From: Methylomarinum sp.
Lineage (GTDB): Bacteria > Pseudomonadota > Gammaproteobacteria > Methylococcales > Methylomonadaceae
Direction: 5' to 3'
NCBI GenBank assembly: GCA_013139755.1
Contig: WTAG01000616.1
Location: 1 to 6,416 of the forward strand
DNA: 6,416 nucleotides
The position numbers and the translations under genes were made by a program. Below, one piece after another: positions 1-6,416 of this stretch (positions are counted from its first letter, which is position 1; every line of letters starts with the position of its first letter). The notes below the pieces were generated by a model. That model was not told the DNA's origin. It searched no databases and saw only the letters and a list, made by a program, of their open reading frames with translations.

Positions 1-3000
1 GACATGACCAACTTGATCTACAGGTAATTTTTGTACTAACACCTGAGTATGTGACAAAGCGGTTTTAAAATCAAAAACACTAATACACTGACCTAATTGC
101 TTAACCTCCTCAGTAAACTCGGAATTAGCCAAAGATTCTCTAATCACATCAAAACACCAATCAATATCCAAGCTATTTAACATAAGCAACTCAGTTAATT
201 TAATCAGTTCTTTATTTGCCAGATCATAATCTGGTGCCTTATTGTGATCGACGACCTCTACATGTTCTTGATTGTAAACTGATACGGTTTTTATATCTGA
301 TAACACCTGATGTAATGCATGCTCAAAACCCTCTATCGCTAGAGTCAATCCTTTCTGCGGCTCTTTTAGAGCAACTTCTAAGTCTGCCGCTCTGCTAGCC
401 AAATCAAATGCGGCAATATTACTGGCAACACCTTTTAGCCCATGAGCCAATTGTTTTGCCTGTACTTTGTTATCAGATTCTAGGCCAGATTTGATCCTTT
501 GCAAAACATCCGTAAACTGCTGTTCAAAGTCTAGTAATAATTTAAAGTAAATCTGCTCATGCCCTGCTACATTTTTTATTCCAGCGGCTATATCCAGCCC
601 TGATAATTGAATGTTTTTTACACCTGTTTCCTCCCTATTCATGGGGGAAATTAGCTCAGCAACACTATGATTATGCTCAGTATCTTCGTGTTTGATATAT
701 TGACTAAACATCAATAGCAATTGATCTATATCAATCGGTTTACTGACACAATCTTGCATCCCATAACTTAGGCATTTTTCTCTTTCTTTCTCTCGTGCAT
801 ATGCTGTTAATGCAATAATTGGCAAATCGGAATAAAGATTTTCTGAGCGTATCAACTGAGTTGTTTCAAAACCATCCATAACAGGCATTTGCAAATCCAT
901 TAATATCGCATCAAACTGCATATCCTTAACCATTTGAACCGCTTGTTGACCATTATCTGCCAAAGTAACGTCAAGCCCTTCATATTCTAATAACGCTTGA
1001 GCAACTTGCTGATTAATAGAATTATCATCAACGACCAGAATTTTTCTGTCTTTAAGTCTATTGATCCACTTATCTTCAGCAGGTTTTGTAATACTGTTTT
1101 TATCAACACCATCTATGACACACTCTGTTTGCAAAGTACTTAAGACGGTGTCAAACAAATAAGAAGGATTAACCGGTTTAACTATCACACCCGCCAACTC
1201 AAGTGCCCTTACTTTGGGCAAGACATCCTCTTTAGCATAGGCTGTCACCATAATAATGGTTGGTATGGTGACAATTCTTTTACTTTCCTTAATCATTTTA
1301 GCTGTCTGAATCCCATCCATTCCAGACATTTTCCAATCCATCAATACTAATGAGTACGGATTCTCATGGGCATTTTCTAACACCATGATTGCTTCTTCAC
1401 CAGAACATGCCAAGCTAACATTAAATTCAAAGGATTCAAGATAAGTCTTCAAAATTTCACGTGCAGGCGCATTGTCATCCACCACCAATACATTTGTACC
1501 TTGGCAACTTATGGGTAAAACGGTTGGTTTTTTAGCCGTAATATCATTACTTTGCTTTAAGCAAAGAGTAAAAATAAAATCACTACCCAAGCCAAACTCA
1601 CTTTCAACAGTAATTTTGCCTCCCATCAATTCGACCAGCTGTTTACTGATAGTTAGCCCTAACCCGGTACCACCATAAATTCGCGAAGTGGAGATATCTG
1701 CTTGAACAAATGGCTTAAACAATTCCTCAATTTGTTTTGGCTGCAATCCTATACCAGTATCTTTTACAGTGAATTTTAATATCAGCTCTGGGGCAGCAAG
1801 AATACCGTCTTCAACTAATTCAATTTTCACTATAATGTCGCCAGTATCAGTAAATTTAATCGCATTACCGACTAAATTCAATAATACCTGCCCTATACGT
1901 AAAGGATCACCCAGTAAAAAAAGCGGTACATCCTGAGCAATCGCAAAATGCAATTCAATATTTTTCTCTTCTGCTTTAATTCCCACCAATATATTTAATT
2001 GGGTCAATACATCTTCAAGATTAAAAGGGATGTTCTCAATAGCCAATTGCCCCGCTTCAATTTTTGATGTATCCAAAATGTCATTAATGATCATTAACAG
2101 TGAATCGGCAGATATTTTAACTTTGCTTAAATAATCATGTTGCATTTCACTCAAATCTGTTTTTAACGACATTTGAGTCATCCCAATGATGGCGTTCATT
2201 GGCGTGCGTATTTCATGGCTAATCATCGATAAAAAGTTAGATTTACTTTGATTGGCCTTAATCGCCTCATCTCTTGCTTCAGCAAGTTCTATAGTTCTTT
2301 CTTTAACTTTTTGTTCCAACGTTACATTGTAATTTTGCAATTTTAGGTAGGAAGCTCTTAACTCCAACGACATATCAACAAATGACTTTGCCAAGACTCC
2401 AATTTCATCTCTGGAATTGACTTTTATGGTATCAGCAGCCACAAAATCACCTGCGGCAAATTTATTTACAACACCCGTTAAGCGCCTTAAAGGTCTTGAT
2501 AAGCGGTCAGAAAGAATCAGTATAATAACAATAGTAATTGCGATAAAAGCACTAGCCACATAAACAGAATGCTTTATCATTGTTTGTATTTTAAAAGCAT
2601 TATCTTTCTGAAAACCAATCGTTTCCTGATTCAATGCATCCAATGAAAAACCCAGTCGCAATACCCCCCAAGGTTCCGTACTAATTTGTACCGGAACAAT
2701 AAACTCTATGATGGGAGAGCCATCATAGGAATGCTCATAAATGATTAACTCAGGTGTTTCAGGTACTTTATGTCCCGATAATATTTCTAATTCCAACTCC
2801 GGCTTTAAGGTGTGTATATATGTCCTACCCGAACTATCCACTAAGATGGCATAAGTTAACTCCCTATCTTCATCGACTATTTTTTTTAAAACCTCGGAAA
2901 TAAGAGAAAGATTGACTGTCGCTAAACCATTTTCTATTTGTCTTGATAAATTACTTGAAAGCATTCCCCCTCGAGAAATTAGCTTTTCCTTGATTAAAGT

Positions 3001-3147
3001 AATGCGTAAGTCCAGTTCACGATCAAATATTTGTTTTTGACTCGCAATCTGCAAATAGGTCGATATTGCCAATACACTGACCACAAGACATATCATGGTA
3101 GTCAGAAGCTTCCAGCGAATACTAAATTTGACTGCTAACTCATTCAT
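1..3147 (-). CDS. Unorthodox hybrid sensor histidine kinase (TM-sensor-TM-HAMP-HisKA-HATPase-REC-REC-Hpt), C-terminus cut by window edge
   Basis: Inner-membrane sensor kinase that should autophosphorylate on His and pass phosphate through its own receiver and Hpt domains to a separate response regulator. The frame is open for 1049 codons and runs off the left edge. Visible in order: TM1 (about 14-31); an extracytoplasmic domain of ~160 residues (34-193) with Cache/PAS-like stretches (YAILVDSSGRTYIHT at 99-113; a PV...WGVLRLG run near 151-166); TM2 (194-213); HAMP (214-265, P219, SRDEIG at 245-250); coiled coil (266-292); HisKA H-box SHEIRTP with His311; N-box near 413-433; G1 DTGIG 463-467; G2 GGTGLGL 492-498; REC1 (D557/D558, D604, T635, K657); REC2 (D707/D708, D751, T781, K803); Hpt with AHGLKG, His902. 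The final ~75 residues resemble the helical tail seen after Hpt in related kinases, so little is missing. The ATG at 3147 is 7 bases after the upstream stop, with only a weak ribosome site, suggesting translational coupling. REC1 has Ser608 where proline is usual after the phospho-Asp. There is no DNA-binding output domain. Domain calls are firm; the stimulus is unknown. Confidence 0.95.
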   Translation of the reverse strand, partial: MNELAVKFSIRWKLLTTMICLVVSVLAISTYLQIASQKQIFDRELDLRITLIKEKLISRGGMLSSNLSRQIENGLATVNLSLISEVLKKIVDEDRELTYAILVDSSGRTYIHTLKPELELEILSGHKVPETPELIIYEHSYDGSPIIEFIVPVQISTEPWGVLRLGFSLDALNQETIGFQKDNAFKIQTMIKHSVYVASAFIAITIVIILILSDRLSRPLRRLTGVVNKFAAGDFVAADTIKVNSRDEIGVLAKSFVDMSLELRASYLKLQNYNVTLEQKVKERTIELAEARDEAIKANQSKSNFLSMISHEIRTPMNAIIGMTQMSLKTDLSEMQHDYLSKVKISADSLLMIINDILDTSKIEAGQLAIENIPFNLEDVLTQLNILVGIKAEEKNIELHFAIAQDVPLFLLGDPLRIGQVLLNLVGNAIKFTDTGDIIVKIELVEDGILAAPELILKFTVKDTGIGLQPKQIEELFKPFVQADISTSRIYGGTGLGLTISKQLVELMGGKITVESEFGLGSDFIFTLCLKQSNDITAKKPTVLPISCQGTNVLVVDDNAPAREILKTYLESFEFNVSLACSGEEAIMVLENAHENPYSLVLMDWKMSGMDGIQTAKMIKESKRIVTIPTIIMVTAYAKEDVLPKVRALELAGVIVKPVNPSYLFDTVLSTLQTECVIDGVDKNSITKPAEDKWINRLKDRKILVVDDNSINQQVAQALLEYEGLDVTLADNGQQAVQMVKDMQFDAILMDLQMPVMDGFETTQLIRSENLYSDLPIIALTAYAREKEREKCLSYGMQDCVSKPIDIDQLLLMFSQYIKHEDTEHNHSVAELISPMNREETGVKNIQLSGLDIAAGIKNVAGHEQIYFKLLLDFEQQFTDVLQRIKSGLESDNKVQAKQLAHGLKGVASNIAAFDLASRAADLEVALKEPQKGLTLAIEGFEHALHQVLSDIKTVSVYNQEHVEVVDHNKAPDYDLANKELIKLTELLMLNSLDIDWCFDVIRESLANSEFTEEVKQLGQCISVFDFKTALSHTQVLVQKLPVDQVGHV

Positions 3148-3154
3148 TGCTTTC

Positions 3155-4117
3155 TCACTCAATAATTTGATTCACAGAACCTAAGGCTTCTTTATTCAAC
3201 TTGAGCGAATAGTTTTTTAGCTGTTTCATATTCAAAACAACATGAGAGCCAGCAGGTATACTAACGCGCTCCATGTCTACCCTCCCCCCAAGTAGATCAT
3301 CCACCCGTGCCGATACCTGTCTACCAATGGTTGGAGTATCAGCCGAAATAACCAGCAGCGCCCCAAAATCAATAAAGACCTTACTATAGGTAAATACTGG
3401 CTTCTTACTGATTTTAGTCTGCTGAAAGATAACAGAGACCGCTGCTCTATCAGCTAATACATGAGGATCTGAAATCAACCATAAAGCATCAACTTCGGGT
3501 AATAATTTTTTTATTGCCGTAGATAAATTTTGACCATCCGAAACATCCTGCCCAATAACGTCTATCCCCATATCTTCTGCTGACTGTATCGCCTCTTGCA
3601 ACAATTCATTATTAAATTGTTTGCTATATAACACTCCAATTTTTTTAATTTCAGGAAACAAGTAACGGTACATCATTAACTGCATACCAGCAGGTAACTC
3701 CTGTGCAATGCCATAACTTTTCTCAGTCACAGGTAATCGGCGCCAGTTTATTGCTGAAGAAAATACAATGTTTTGCTCAGGCACAAGACGCTGTACTAAC
3801 AGATAGGCTTTTGTGCCTATACAGTAAATAATTTTGAATTGATTTTTCTTGATCAAATCAGACGCTTCATCGGAAGATAGATCGGGCAAGTTAATACTAA
3901 TTGATGGTTTTTCTTGATTAGCCTCAAACACATCCTGAGCCAAGGCATACTTTTTAACGGAATAATCAGAATTAACAATAAGAAGATCTATATTCTCGTG
4001 TGCGGAAACATGGGAGGAAAAGAATGGAAAAAACACAAAAAACAAAGCAAAGACTGCAACCTGCCTAACGGCTCGCATTATCAACTTTACTGTTTTATTT
4101 ATCATTGACATGTTCAT
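3155..4117 (-). CDS. Periplasmic binding protein, ABC_sub_bind (TrpX-like) family
   Basis: Secreted substrate-binding protein of the ABC_sub_bind family (type I periplasmic-binding fold, two alpha/beta lobes). A Sec signal peptide is visible: basic n-region (K8, K11, R15, R18), a hydrophobic core at about 20-33, and a VSA/H cleavage site after residue 39. Family-like elements follow: IYCIGTKAYLLVQ (97-109), GIAQELPAGMQL (136-147), KKIGVLYS (158-165), DALWLISDPHVL (210-221), and the C-terminal segment from VFTYSK (241) through GALLVISAD and IGRQVSARVDDLLGG (to 278). The length of 320 aa is normal for the family. The start overlaps the upstream stop as ATGA. An AAGGA at 4120-4124 is too close to this ATG but ideally spaced for Met3 (4111), so Met3 may be the true start. 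Usually such proteins sit beside an ABC permease and ATPase. Here the next gene is a sensor kinase, so a sensory role is inferred. The ligand is unknown; some family members bind tryptophan or other small amino acids, but nothing here fixes specificity. Confidence 0.9.
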   Translation of the reverse strand: MNMSMINKTVKLIMRAVRQVAVFALFFVFFPFFSSHVSAHENIDLLIVNSDYSVKKYALAQDVFEANQEKPSISINLPDLSSDEASDLIKKNQFKIIYCIGTKAYLLVQRLVPEQNIVFSSAINWRRLPVTEKSYGIAQELPAGMQLMMYRYLFPEIKKIGVLYSKQFNNELLQEAIQSAEDMGIDVIGQDVSDGQNLSTAIKKLLPEVDALWLISDPHVLADRAAVSVIFQQTKISKKPVFTYSKVFIDFGALLVISADTPTIGRQVSARVDDLLGGRVDMERVSIPAGSHVVLNMKQLKNYSLKLNKEALGSVNQIIE

Positions 4118-4944
4118 AATCCTTTATGCCCTTTTTGTTTCAACAATAACTTTTCTTGCGTTGATAACCTGCGCCAACCATCAAGCCCTAACATTCTTAA
4201 TCGAATTTCACCTTCAGGATTAATTCCCATCTTTTGTAAAATATCCAATAATTCATCTTCATTAGCGACTCCAGGCAAAGCTGCTAAAGCCAAATAATAA
4301 TCTTGACTTACCAATAATGGATTTAATGATTGATGTAATTTTGGATTAATTTTTTGCAGATTTTCAAGACTCCTATCAGTGGTCAAAGCAGCTGAAGCCA
4401 TACCAAATCCAACGGCCATTAAAGCATCAATATCTTTTGGTACCAAAATCAGTTTAACTGTTTCCAGCAGATGTGAGTGTTTAGCCCCTAGCATTTCCCT
4501 TAGAAGATTTTTTGTATATTTTTCACTCCCCGAACAGGCAATGGTTTTTCCTTCTAAAACTGAAATATCAGTAATATTTTGTTTTACTGACAGTATTTTT
4601 TTTTGAGTCGATTGTCCATTAATGACGCCAACCATAACCGGCTGTATGTCAATTACCTCAGCTAAAGATTTAAAATGCCAACTGGAAAGCAAAAAAACAC
4701 CATGACTATGCTCTGAAACAGCCTTTTCAAAAATATCTTTTTTATTAAAAGGCTGAAATTGATAATCACCAAACTTTGATAAATAGGTATCAAATGAAAT
4801 TTTCAAAGAAACAAAATTATTAATATTTGTTTCTGAGTTATAGAAATATATTGTATCTTTGGCCTGACTATCTATGTTGTCAGCCCATACCTCTAATGGT
4901 GAAAAAAGAAACCATATAATTAAAAAATAGAGCCTTGCTACCAT
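4114..4944 (-). CDS. Periplasmic PhnD-like binding protein (phosphate/phosphite/phosphonate-type substrate-binding family)
   Basis: First gene of the operon; a secreted binding protein of the PhnD-like family (type II periplasmic-binding fold). A signal peptide is clear: R4, a hydrophobic core from 5 to 17, and a VWA/D cleavage site after residue 21. The mature part shows the family layout: a first lobe (about 30-95), the lobe crossing with PVMVGVING (102-110), the motif LEGKTIACSGSEKYTKNLL (130-148) in the usual GK-x-I-A-x-S position, a VPKDIDALMAVGFGMASAALTT stretch (168-189), and the characteristic C-terminal PEGEIRLRMLGLDGW (243-257). The 276-aa length fits. The ATG at 4944 is preceded in frame by a stop (TAG) four codons upstream and lacks a good Shine-Dalgarno. 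Family naming suggests phosphonate or phosphate, but many PhnD-like proteins next to histidine kinases bind unrelated ligands, and no permease or ATPase gene is present here. A sensory partner role is therefore inferred, not shown. Confidence 0.88.
   Translation of the reverse strand: MVARLYFLIIWFLFSPLEVWADNIDSQAKDTIYFYNSETNINNFVSLKISFDTYLSKFGDYQFQPFNKKDIFEKAVSEHSHGVFLLSSWHFKSLAEVIDIQPVMVGVINGQSTQKKILSVKQNITDISVLEGKTIACSGSEKYTKNLLREMLGAKHSHLLETVKLILVPKDIDALMAVGFGMASAALTTDRSLENLQKINPKLHQSLNPLLVSQDYYLALAALPGVANEDELLDILQKMGINPEGEIRLRMLGLDGWRRLSTQEKLLLKQKGHKGL
4120..4124 (-). promoter_or_regulatory. Ribosome binding site AAGGA for the ABC_sub_bind gene
   Basis: AAGGA lies inside the last codons of the PhnD-like gene. 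It is 2 bases from the first ATG (4117) but 8 bases from the in-frame ATG at 4111 (Met3). Standard spacing favours translation starting at Met3, giving a protein two residues shorter and still with a complete signal peptide. Confidence 0.55.
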
Positions 4945-4969
4945 TATTTTTATTGGCTATTAGTTAATT

Positions 4970-4998
4970 ATTATAAGTGAAATCAGTTTACCTGACAT
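4970..4998 (-). promoter_or_regulatory. Probable sigma70 promoter of the three-gene sensory operon
   Basis: On the minus strand a perfect TATAAT (4970-4975) is preceded, after a 17-base spacer, by ATGTCA (4993-4998), which matches TTGACA at four of six positions. The -10 box ends 25 bases before the ATG of the PhnD-like gene, giving a short leader of roughly 20 bases. All three downstream genes overlap or nearly abut, so this could drive the whole operon. The region is AT-rich, so chance -10 boxes are possible, but spacing and placement are good. Confidence 0.5.
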
Positions 4999-5150
4999 AT
5001 TGCTGTTTTTCAACCGCTGCCAGACCCAAAAAGACTGATAATACGCGGTAGAGACAAAGGGCTCAAGTCAAAACCAAATAAAATCATCTAGTTTAGGGAA
5101 TTATTATTTTTTAACATATGGAATGATGAAATTGAACTAGGTTTTATATT

Positions 5151-5213
5151 AATCACTTATCTACTTGATAGCATATATCCTAATGTTCCCAAGTATTTGA
5201 TAGTGATTTTTTT
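5151..5213 (+). terminator. Imperfect inverted repeat followed by T run: possible attenuator or weak terminator ahead of the ATPase gene
   Basis: AATCAC (5151-5156), TATC (5158-5161) and ACTTG (5163-5167) are complementary in order to GTGATT (5203-5208), GATA (5199-5202) and CAAGT (5190-5194). This gives 15 pairs with a one-base bulge, a small internal loop and a 22-base loop. An uninterrupted T run (5207-5213) follows directly, as in intrinsic terminators. The stem is AT-rich and imperfect, so termination would be weak. It could equally be an operator dyad. No plus-strand gene lies upstream in the window for it to terminate, which makes a leader attenuator or operator more likely. Confidence 0.35.
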
Positions 5214-5223
5214 ACTGTATGAT
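5197..5223 (+). promoter_or_regulatory. Weak candidate promoter for the P-type ATPase gene
   Basis: TTGATA (5197-5202, five of six matches to the -35 consensus) and TATGAT (5218-5223, five of six matches to the -10 consensus) are separated by 15 bases, shorter than the preferred 17. If real, transcription would begin near 5230 and the start codon would be the ATG at 5288, not the earlier in-frame ATGs at 5219 and 5222, which overlap the -10 box. Confidence 0.25.
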
Positions 5224-5287
5224 GGAGCTATTAAGGAAAAACCTGCTAACTGATTATTTTTCATCACCAAATAACGGTATTAACAAT

Positions 5288-6416
5288 ATGATATTGCAAT
5301 GGCTTTCTACCACAAGTGATTTTATTATCTCAATTTACCATTGGGCTGCACAGTCACAAGTCTGGCCATGGCTAGTTATACTCACTGCAATAATACTTGG
5401 AATAGCCTCCGCATGGATCACATGGCATTTTTTACAAAGACAGCAAACGCAACCAGTTCATAAGTATAAGCAACAGTCTCAAGATAAAACAGCATGGCAT
5501 AGCCTAAGTATTGATCAGGTTTTGACAACACTGCACACATCCATACAGGGATTGACTCAAACAGACATCAACCAGCGTCAGCAACTCTACGGACTCAACA
5601 GTTTGCCAGAAATAAAACCGCGCAATGCATTTCTACGCTTTCTCAGTCAATTTCATAATCTAATCATTTATGTACTGTTATTTACCACTGTTATCACTTT
5701 AGTACTGGGACATCTGGTTGATAGCGGAGTAATTTTTGGCGTAGTCATCATCAATGCACTTATTGGCTTTATACAGGAAGGCAAAGCAGAAGACGCGCTG
5801 GCGGCAATCCGCAAAATGCTTCCACCGCAAGCATCAGTATTGCGTAATGACAAACAGGCGGCCATTGCTGCTGAGCAACTGGTACCGGGTGATATTGTCA
5901 CGCTACAATCCGGAGACAAAGTACCCGCTGATTTACGCCTGTTAAAATGCAAAAATTTCCGAGTACAGGAAGCAATACTGACAGGTGAATCGCTGCCTGT
6001 TGAGAAACAGACTGACCCAGTCACACAAAATACAGAACTGGGAGATCGCTTATCTATGGCCTATTCCGGTACCCTGGTAAGTAGCGGGCAAGCGACAGCC
6101 ATAGTCGTTGCAACGGGTGTCAATTCTGAAATAGGTCAGATCAGCACTCTGGTTGCTAGAGTAGAAACACTGGTCACACCTTTGCTTAAACAAGTCGCAC
6201 AATTCGGTCGCTGGCTGACCAGCACAATACTAGTACTTGCAACAGCAACTTTTCTGTTTGGTCATTATTATCGTGATTATGGCTTTGCTGAAATGTTTAT
6301 GGCGGCCGTGGGTTTGGCCATTGCTGCAATACCCGAAGGCCTACCAGCAATTATGTCCATAACCTTAGCAATCGGTGTGCAACGGATGGCCAAACGTCAT
6401 GCGATTATCCGCCGTT
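5288..6416 (+). CDS. P2-type (SERCA-like) cation-transporting P-type ATPase with extra N-terminal helix, C-terminal part beyond the window
   Basis: Membrane pump that would couple ATP hydrolysis to cation transport. About 376 codons are present. Counted from the ATG at 5288: a non-family extension with a predicted TM helix (27-49, W-rich) and a Gln-rich linker (50-66); the cation-ATPase N-terminal domain starting at WHSLSIDQV (70) through YGLNSL (101-106); helices M1 (about 123-141) and M2 (147-163); the actuator domain with VPGDIV and TGES (232-235); M3 (about 309-325); and M4 with AAIPEGLP, Glu350 matching the SERCA Ca-site glutamate E309. QRMAKRHAIIRR at the edge is typical of the stretch leading to the DKTGT phosphorylation site, which is not in the window. 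Substrate is inferred as Ca2+ or a similar cation by motif only. The start is uncertain: the frame is also open upstream with ATGs at 5219 and 5222, none with a good Shine-Dalgarno. No ATG follows until residue 177, so the extension is probably translated. It is transcribed divergently from the sensory operon. Confidence 0.92.
   Translation, partial: MILQWLSTTSDFIISIYHWAAQSQVWPWLVILTAIILGIASAWITWHFLQRQQTQPVHKYKQQSQDKTAWHSLSIDQVLTTLHTSIQGLTQTDINQRQQLYGLNSLPEIKPRNAFLRFLSQFHNLIIYVLLFTTVITLVLGHLVDSGVIFGVVIINALIGFIQEGKAEDALAAIRKMLPPQASVLRNDKQAAIAAEQLVPGDIVTLQSGDKVPADLRLLKCKNFRVQEAILTGESLPVEKQTDPVTQNTELGDRLSMAYSGTLVSSGQATAIVVATGVNSEIGQISTLVARVETLVTPLLKQVAQFGRWLTSTILVLATATFLFGHYYRDYGFAEMFMAAVGLAIAAIPEGLPAIMSITLAIGVQRMAKRHAIIRR

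Larger units (their letters stand above)
4945..5287. other. Divergent intergenic region (~340 bp)
   Basis: This gap separates the minus-strand sensory operon from the plus-strand ATPase gene. It holds the operon promoter (4970-4998), a GC-rich block at 5011-5070 (30 of 60 bases G or C by hand count, against 17 of 80 in 5071-5150), an imperfect inverted repeat with a T run (5151-5213), and a weak plus-strand promoter candidate (5197-5223). No convincing complete gene or tRNA was seen. The minus strand of 4963-5067 is open for 35 codons and reads like protein, but lacks a clear start; it may be a remnant or chance. Confidence 0.6.

Noticed and set aside
216..398. Plus-strand open frame of 60 codons
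   Set aside because: It is antisense to the Hpt and tail region of the kinase; no independent support.
1472..1678. Plus-strand open frame of 68 codons
   Set aside because: It is antisense to the kinase ATPase domain and REC1 linker, with no ribosome site or family resemblance.
3914..4108. Plus-strand open frame of 64 codons
   Set aside because: It is antisense to the signal-peptide region of the ABC_sub_bind gene; a shadow of the coding strand.
4379..4606. Plus-strand open frame of 75 codons
   Set aside because: It is antisense to the PhnD-like gene core, which has strong family features in the opposite direction.
5132..5150. TTGAAC (5132-5137) and TATATT (5145-5150) as a plus-strand promoter
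   Set aside because: The boxes are only 7 bases apart, far too close to work as a -35/-10 pair, and no suitable partner box is found for either.
5219..5287. Longer ATPase start at ATG 5219 or 5222
   Set aside because: The frame is open, but there is no Shine-Dalgarno, the ATGs follow a T run directly and overlap a possible -10 box, and the added residues look non-family. Kept only as an alternative.
5668..6024. 118-codon open frame on the minus strand
   Set aside because: It lies wholly inside the P-type ATPase, whose plus-strand frame has clear family motifs (TGES, VPGDIV). The minus-strand product is Ser/Thr/Cys-rich and without recognisable domains.

Overview
The window looks like chromosomal DNA from a moderately AT-rich Gram-negative bacterium, probably a gammaproteobacterium. 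The grounds are Sec signal peptides with AxA-type cleavage sites, an unorthodox hybrid histidine kinase of the BarA/TorS/LuxQ kind, and a sigma70-type promoter. The genus cannot be told from the sequence alone. There are no RNA genes, insertion sequences or CRISPR arrays that I can support.

Left part (1-4944, minus strand): a tightly packed three-gene operon read from right to left. A perfect TATAAT box sits just upstream of the first gene. Gene 1 (4114-4944) is a secreted PhnD-like periplasmic binding protein. Gene 2 (3155-4117) overlaps gene 1 by an ATGA junction and is a secreted binding protein of the ABC_sub_bind (TrpX-like) family. Gene 3 (start at 3147, running off the left edge) begins 7 bases after gene 2 and is a membrane hybrid histidine kinase: TM, periplasmic sensor domain, TM, HAMP, HisKA, HATPase, REC, REC, Hpt. 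At least 1049 residues are present and only the extreme C-terminus is missing. No ABC permease or ATPase subunit accompanies the two binding proteins. The simplest reading is that they present ligands to the kinase sensor domain, as LuxP does for LuxQ and TorT for TorS, rather than serving uptake. Signal would then pass His311 -> REC aspartate -> Hpt His902 -> an unseen response regulator.

Middle (4945-5287): a divergent intergenic region of about 340 bp. It holds the minus-strand promoter, a 60-bp block that is clearly richer in GC than its surroundings, and an imperfect 15-bp inverted repeat followed by a T run. This inverted repeat lies just ahead of the plus-strand gene.

Right part (5288-6416, plus strand): the first ~376 codons of a P2-type (SERCA-like) cation-transporting P-type ATPase with TGES and PEGLP motifs. 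Its phosphorylation (DKTGT) and nucleotide-binding regions lie beyond the right edge. It carries an unusual N-terminal extension with an extra predicted transmembrane helix. Nothing in the sequence ties the ATPase to the sensory operon beyond the shared divergent regulatory region.
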